A stretch of 64,000 nt of DNA, taken from positions 620,001 to 684,000 of the forward strand of contig NZ_JAGRQC010000001.1 of assembly GCF_018122655.1 (NCBI RefSeq), read 5' to 3'. Below are positions 60,771 through 64,000 of this stretch, piece after piece (the stretch's first letter is position 1; each line of letters starts with the position of its first letter). The position numbers were made by a program, and so were the translations under genes. This DNA comes from Stakelama marina (GTDB lineage: Bacteria > Pseudomonadota > Alphaproteobacteria > Sphingomonadales > Sphingomonadaceae). The notes beneath the pieces were generated by a model that worked only from the letters and a program-made list of their open reading frames with translations, ran no database searches and was not told the origin of the DNA.

Positions 60771-62123
60771 TCAGGCGGCGAGCCAGTCGTTCAGCGCTTC
60801 GCGGGCGCGGGCGGTGTAGCGCTTCTTGCGATCGGCTTTCTTCATCTTGCCGGTGATCGGCGGGAACAGTCCGAAATTGACGTTCATCGGCTGATAAGTC
60901 TCTGCCTCGGCGCCGCCGGTGATATGACCGAGCAGCGCGCCGAGCGCGGTTTCGGGCGGGGGCGGCGCCATCAGCGCGCCGTCATGCTCGACCGCGGCGA
61001 AGCGGCCGGCGAGCAGCCCGATCGCGGCGCTTTCGATATAGCCCTCGCACCCCGTGATCTGCCCGGCGAAGCGGATATTGGGCCGCGCCTTTAGCCGTAG
61101 CGTGCTGTCGAGCAGCTCGGGTGAGCGGATGAAGGTGTTGCGGTGCAGTCCGCCGAGCCGCGCGAACTCGGCATTTTCGAGGCCGGGGATGGTGCGGAAC
61201 AGCTCGACCTGCGCGCCGTATTTGAGCTTGGTCTGGAAACCGACGATGTTCCACAACGTGCCCGAAGCATTGTCCTGACGGAGCTGCACGGCGGCATAGG
61301 GCCAGCGCCCGGTGCGCGGATCGTCGAGCCCGACGGGCTTCATCGGACCGTGCCGCAGCGTGTCGATACCGCGCTCGGCCATCACCTCGATCGGCATGCA
61401 GCCGTCGAAATAGGGCGTGTCCTTTTCCCAGTCCTTGAACTCGCCCTTTTCGCCGTCGATCAGTCCCTGGACGAAGGCGATATACTGTTCCTTGTCGAGC
61501 GGGCAGTTGATGTAATCCTTGCCTTCGCCCTTGTTCCAGCGGCTCTGGAACCACGCGACGTCGAAATCGATGCTTTCGCGATAGACGATCGGCGCGATGG
61601 CATCAAAAAAGGCGAGGCTTTCGGCGCTGGTCGCGTCGCCGATCGCTTCGGCGAGCGCGGGAGCGGTGAGCGGGCCGGTCGCAACGATGGTGAGCCCCTC
61701 GGCCGGAAGCGTCTCGACCCGTTCACGAACGAGCGTGATGTTGGGATGGTTTTCCAGCGCCTCGGTCACGCCGGCGGCGAAGCCGTCGCGATCGACCGCG
61801 AGCGCGGAGCCCGCAGGAACCTTGTGCTTGTCGCCCATCGCCATGATCAGCGAATCCATTGCGCGCATCTCGGCATGGAGCAGCCCGACGGCGTTGCTCT
61901 CCGCGTCGTCCGAACGGAAGCTGTTCGAACAGACGAGTTCGGCGAGCCGGTCAGTCTGGTGCGCCGGCGTCATGTCGCCAGAACCGCGCATTTCGGACAG
62001 GCGGACGCGCTTGCCGGCCTGGGCGAGCTGCCATGCCGCTTCGGACCCGGCAAGGCCGCCGCCGATGATATGGACGTCGTGATTCGTCTGGGATTGGCTT
62101 ACGTTCACAGAATTCGCGTTCAT
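60771..62123 (-). CDS. trmFO: tRNA (uracil-54-C5)-methyltransferase TrmFO (folate/FAD-dependent)
   Basis: 450 aa from the ATG at 62123; an ATG at 62153 would add ten residues. TrmFO makes m5U54 in tRNA using methylenetetrahydrofolate and FAD. The dinucleotide motif is [18 protein letters not shown], followed by [26 protein letters not shown] with the catalytic Cys, [35 protein letters not shown] and the C-terminal [27 protein letters not shown]. Divergent from the YhhN gene. Confidence 0.95.
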   Translation of the reverse strand: MNANSVNVSQSQTNHDVHIIGGGLAGSEAAWQLAQAGKRVRLSEMRGSGDMTPAHQTDRLAELVCSNSFRSDDAESNAVGLLHAEMRAMDSLIMAMGDKHKVPAGSALAVDRDGFAAGVTEALENHPNITLVRERVETLPAEGLTIVATGPLTAPALAEAIGDATSAESLAFFDAIAPIVYRESIDFDVAWFQSRWNKGEGKDYINCPLDKEQYIAFVQGLIDGEKGEFKDWEKDTPYFDGCMPIEVMAERGIDTLRHGPMKPVGLDDPRTGRWPYAAVQLRQDNASGTLWNIVGFQTKLKYGAQVELFRTIPGLENAEFARLGGLHRNTFIRSPELLDSTLRLKARPNIRFAGQITGCEGYIESAAIGLLAGRFAAVEHDGALMAPPPPETALGALLGHITGGAEAETYQPMNVNFGLFPPITGKMKKADRKKRYTARAREALNDWLAA

Positions 62124-62209
62124 CGTTGTTGAAAGTTGCGCGGCCCTGATCATTTGTTGCCGCTGCCGTCAATGATAGGGATCGGCGACGGAGTAGGACA
62201 GGGGGCGTG

Positions 62210-62842
62210 ATGCGGATTTTGTGGTTTGCCGGATTGCTCGCCGGCGCGAGCTATTGCCTGGCGGCATGGCTTGGCTGGCACGGGCCGTTGGTCACGGTAT
62301 GGAAGGGCGCGGGGGTCGGGCTGCTTGCGGCATGGGCGACGGCGCGGGTGCACTCGACCGATGGTGTGCTGCTCGCGCTGATGTTGCTATTCTATGCCAC
62401 GGGTGACGTGCTGCTCGATGCGGTCGGACTGTCGGTGGGCGCGATCGCGTTCATGGCAGGGCATTTGTGCGCGATCGTGCTTTTCCTGCGTAACCGGCGG
62501 CTGCAATCGAGCCTGAGCCAGAAACTTCTCGGCCGCCTGATTGCGCCGCTGACGGTGGTGATCGCCGTTGCGCTGGTGTGGCGTGCGGGCAGCGAGATGG
62601 CGGTCGGCGTCTATTCGGGCGTGCTCGGCGTCATGGCCGCTACAGCCTGGCTCAGCCGCTTTCCGCGCTACCGAACTGGCATCGGCGCGGTGATGTTCGT
62701 CGCATCGGACCTGTTGATCTTTTCGCGCGCGGGTCCGGTCGGTGAAACGATGCTGCCCACCCTTCTGATCTGGCCACTCTATTTCGGCGGCGTGGCGCTG
62801 ATGACCTGGGGAATAGCCGCGCGGTTGACTGCGGAACGCTGA
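62210..62842 (+). CDS. YhhN family membrane protein (lysoplasmalogenase-like)
   Basis: 210 aa from the ATG at 62210 with AGGGGG upstream (a GTG at 62207 is possible). Eight membrane segments. YhhN family signatures are ATGDVLLD near the middle and VMFVASDLLIF with GAVMFVASD; animal TMEM86 homologues hydrolyse lysoplasmalogen. The bacterial substrate is unknown. Its 3' end overlaps the convergent gene at 62779. Confidence 0.85.
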   Translation: MRILWFAGLLAGASYCLAAWLGWHGPLVTVWKGAGVGLLAAWATARVHSTDGVLLALMLLFYATGDVLLDAVGLSVGAIAFMAGHLCAIVLFLRNRRLQSSLSQKLLGRLIAPLTVVIAVALVWRAGSEMAVGVYSGVLGVMAATAWLSRFPRYRTGIGAVMFVASDLLIFSRAGPVGETMLPTLLIWPLYFGGVALMTWGIAARLTAER

Positions 62843-63276
62843 TTATGGCGAGTCTGCGGGGCAGGCCAGGTTGCACCGATGCGGCAAATAAGCGCGCAGA
62901 TGGCACCGATGGCCCCGCAGGCGAAACCGGAGCTGGCAGTATCGCCCGCAACAAGAGCCGCCGGTCCGGCGAGCAGGGCCGCGCCGACCAGCCCCCACAT
63001 CACCGGCAGACGCGCGATCTCTAGGTGCTTGCCGGCCCACAACATCAATTGTGTTCCAAACCATACTGGCAACAACGCGACGATTGTTGCCGGGATTGTC
63101 AGCATCAGCACGGACGATGCTGCCATTATTACCCCCTGCGGCGTGACTGCGACCGTGTCGTTGCTGGTCGCCAGATGCCCCAATCCGAGGATACACATGG
63201 TGACCGGTCCTGCCGCCAGCGCCGCCAGCGGCGCCCCGGAGCGAACCGTTCGGTGAGGCGAGGCGTATGCCATCAT
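62779..63276 (-). CDS. Hypothetical membrane protein
   Basis: 165 aa, hydrophobic with about four membrane segments (LAALAAGPVTMCILGLGHLA, GVIMAASSVLMLTIPATIVALLPVWF, PVMWGLVGAALLAGPAALVAG, SGFACGAIGAICALICRIG). The last ~25 residues overlap the YhhN gene by 64 bp on the other strand and are polar and probably loosely constrained. It is 7 bp downstream of the next membrane gene, so the two may be an operon. No family recognised. Confidence 0.55.
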   Translation of the reverse strand: MMAYASPHRTVRSGAPLAALAAGPVTMCILGLGHLATSNDTVAVTPQGVIMAASSVLMLTIPATIVALLPVWFGTQLMLWAGKHLEIARLPVMWGLVGAALLAGPAALVAGDTASSGFACGAIGAICALICRIGATWPAPQTRHNQRSAVNRAAIPQVISATPPK

Positions 63277-63283
63277 GGCATCC

Positions 63284-63661
63284 TTATACTGCGGGACTCG
63301 CGCCGCGTTCTTCGCTCAGCCAGTCGTTGACGGTCCGGCCAAACTTGGCGATCGCACCCATGTTCAGAAAGTGCATCAGGCCGAGCACCAAAACGGCGAG
63401 GCCGACCTTTGCACTGAGAAAGCGGATTGCCTCAGGCATGCTATGCGGTTCCGTGCCGAGACTGAGGGTCAGCGTGATGAAGCCGAGATTGATGAGATAA
63501 AATCCGACGACCAGCAGGTGGTTTGTTGAGCGCGCCAGCACCACATTCTGCCCGAAACATTGTTCGAGGAACACGATGCCGTTCTTGGACAATGTCCGAG
63601 CCACCCATATGGTGAGTGCAATCGTGATCGCGAGATAGAGCGCGTAAACGGTCTCAGTCAT
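63284..63661 (-). CDS. Hypothetical four-helix membrane protein
   Basis: 125 aa from the ATG at 63661 with AGGAG about seven bases upstream, which decides against the longer frame to 63799. Three or four membrane helices (TVYALYLAITIALTIWVARTL, HLLVVGFYLINLGFITLTLSLG, RFLSAKVGLAVLVLGLMHFLNMGAIA). Conserved-looking charged ends. I do not recognise a family, and the small-integral-membrane function is unknown. Confidence 0.65.
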   Translation of the reverse strand: MTETVYALYLAITIALTIWVARTLSKNGIVFLEQCFGQNVVLARSTNHLLVVGFYLINLGFITLTLSLGTEPHSMPEAIRFLSAKVGLAVLVLGLMHFLNMGAIAKFGRTVNDWLSEERGASPAV

Positions 63662-63746
63662 GGTCGTTCTCCTGTTAACAGTTGTTTCTGAAAATACCGA
63701 AATATTGGAATATTGCGGTGTGTAAGGCTGCTGATCGCAGACGGGT

Positions 63747-64000
63747 TCAGTTGTCCTGTTTATTGCTGCCGGGAATGAAGCGCGCGACCTTCGAGCCAAG
63801 CTTCATTAGCGTAACGAGCGTAGATTTCGGCAGCGATTTCACCTGATCGTACCAATTGGCGAGCGTGCCAATAAAGTCATGCATCCGAACGATACGCTCG
63901 CGCAGGTGTTTCGGCGCTGTAGGGTCCTCGTTCAATCGCTTCGCGAGGTCGTCGAGTAGTCGGATGGTGGGATCGATCTCACGCCGCTTCCGCTCCGCCG
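63747..64000 (-). CDS. Unknown protein, C-terminal part (5' end outside window)
   Basis: The minus-strand frame is open from the stop at 63747 to the end of the window, giving 84 visible residues with no start (a TTG at 63935 is possible but the frame continues upstream in conserved-looking helical sequence: RREIDPTIRLLDDLAKRL). The rest is LRERIVRMHDFIGTLANWYDQVKSLPKSTLVTLMKLGSKVARFIPGSNKQ, basic and helical. No family recognised. Confidence 0.6.
   Translation of the reverse strand, partial: AERKRREIDPTIRLLDDLAKRLNEDPTAPKHLRERIVRMHDFIGTLANWYDQVKSLPKSTLVTLMKLGSKVARFIPGSNKQDN

Overview
GC-rich DNA with a gene set and protein style typical of an alphaproteobacterium of the order Sphingomonadales. 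The pointers are a contiguous nuoA-N operon ending in birA-coaX-rnj, the small DUF1467 and DUF4170 proteins, a lipoyl domain fused to the pyruvate dehydrogenase E1 beta subunit, RNase J, TrmFO, and two families of short palindromic repeats of a kind I associate with sphingomonads. This placement is inference from gene content; no rRNA is present to test it. The window is almost entirely protein coding: I see no rRNA, tRNA, CRISPR array, insertion sequence or prophage, and no gene-free stretch longer than about 300 bases.

Layout. 0-6 kb: lower glycolysis/Calvin-type block (transketolase end, gap, a MOSC protein, pgk, class I fba), interrupted by a minus-strand MFS transporter and a TlpA-like thioredoxin. 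6-10.3 kb: O-methyltransferase, ThiE-like protein, M23 peptidase, efp, suhB and a YbjN protein. 10.5-26.2 kb: all fourteen Complex I genes in one direction with three extra small genes threaded between them, then birA, coaX, rnj and a DUF1467 gene (to 29.6 kb). 29.6-38 kb: mostly minus-strand, poorly characterised genes (coiled-coil membrane protein, VWA protein, CHAP hydrolase, DUF817, MoxR-type AAA ATPase, a PAS protein) and a degenerate Hpt protein. 38-42.9 kb: the macromolecular-synthesis block rpoD-dnaG-(DUF559)-yqeY on the minus strand. 43-49.6 kb: carA-unknown-carB, greA, rhomboid protease. 49.5-51.6 kb: a minus-strand cluster of small envelope/stress proteins. 51.7-56.3 kb: eno, csaA, ftsB, pdhA, pdhB. 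56.3-59.5 kb: TadE/TadE/TadG-type genes. 59.5-64 kb: squalene/phytoene-synthase-like protein, EF-hand protein, trmFO, YhhN and three small unknown genes, the last cut by the window end.

How it works together: most of the window is central metabolism (glycolysis to acetyl-CoA, NADH oxidation by Complex I) and housekeeping replication, transcription and translation genes. No defence or secondary-metabolite island is present. The unusual material is small: (1) an 84-bp palindromic repeat sitting in frame inside carA; (2) a frameshifted DUF559 gene bounded by inverted copies of a second palindrome between dnaG and yqeY, whose inner arm forms the dnaG ribosome-binding site and could hide it in a hairpin; (3) a cargo-free version of that element between efp and suhB; (4) an AT-richer winged-helix-like gene fitted between carA and carB; (5) an Hpt-like protein with Met in place of the phospho-His; and (6) extra genes in the nuo operon.
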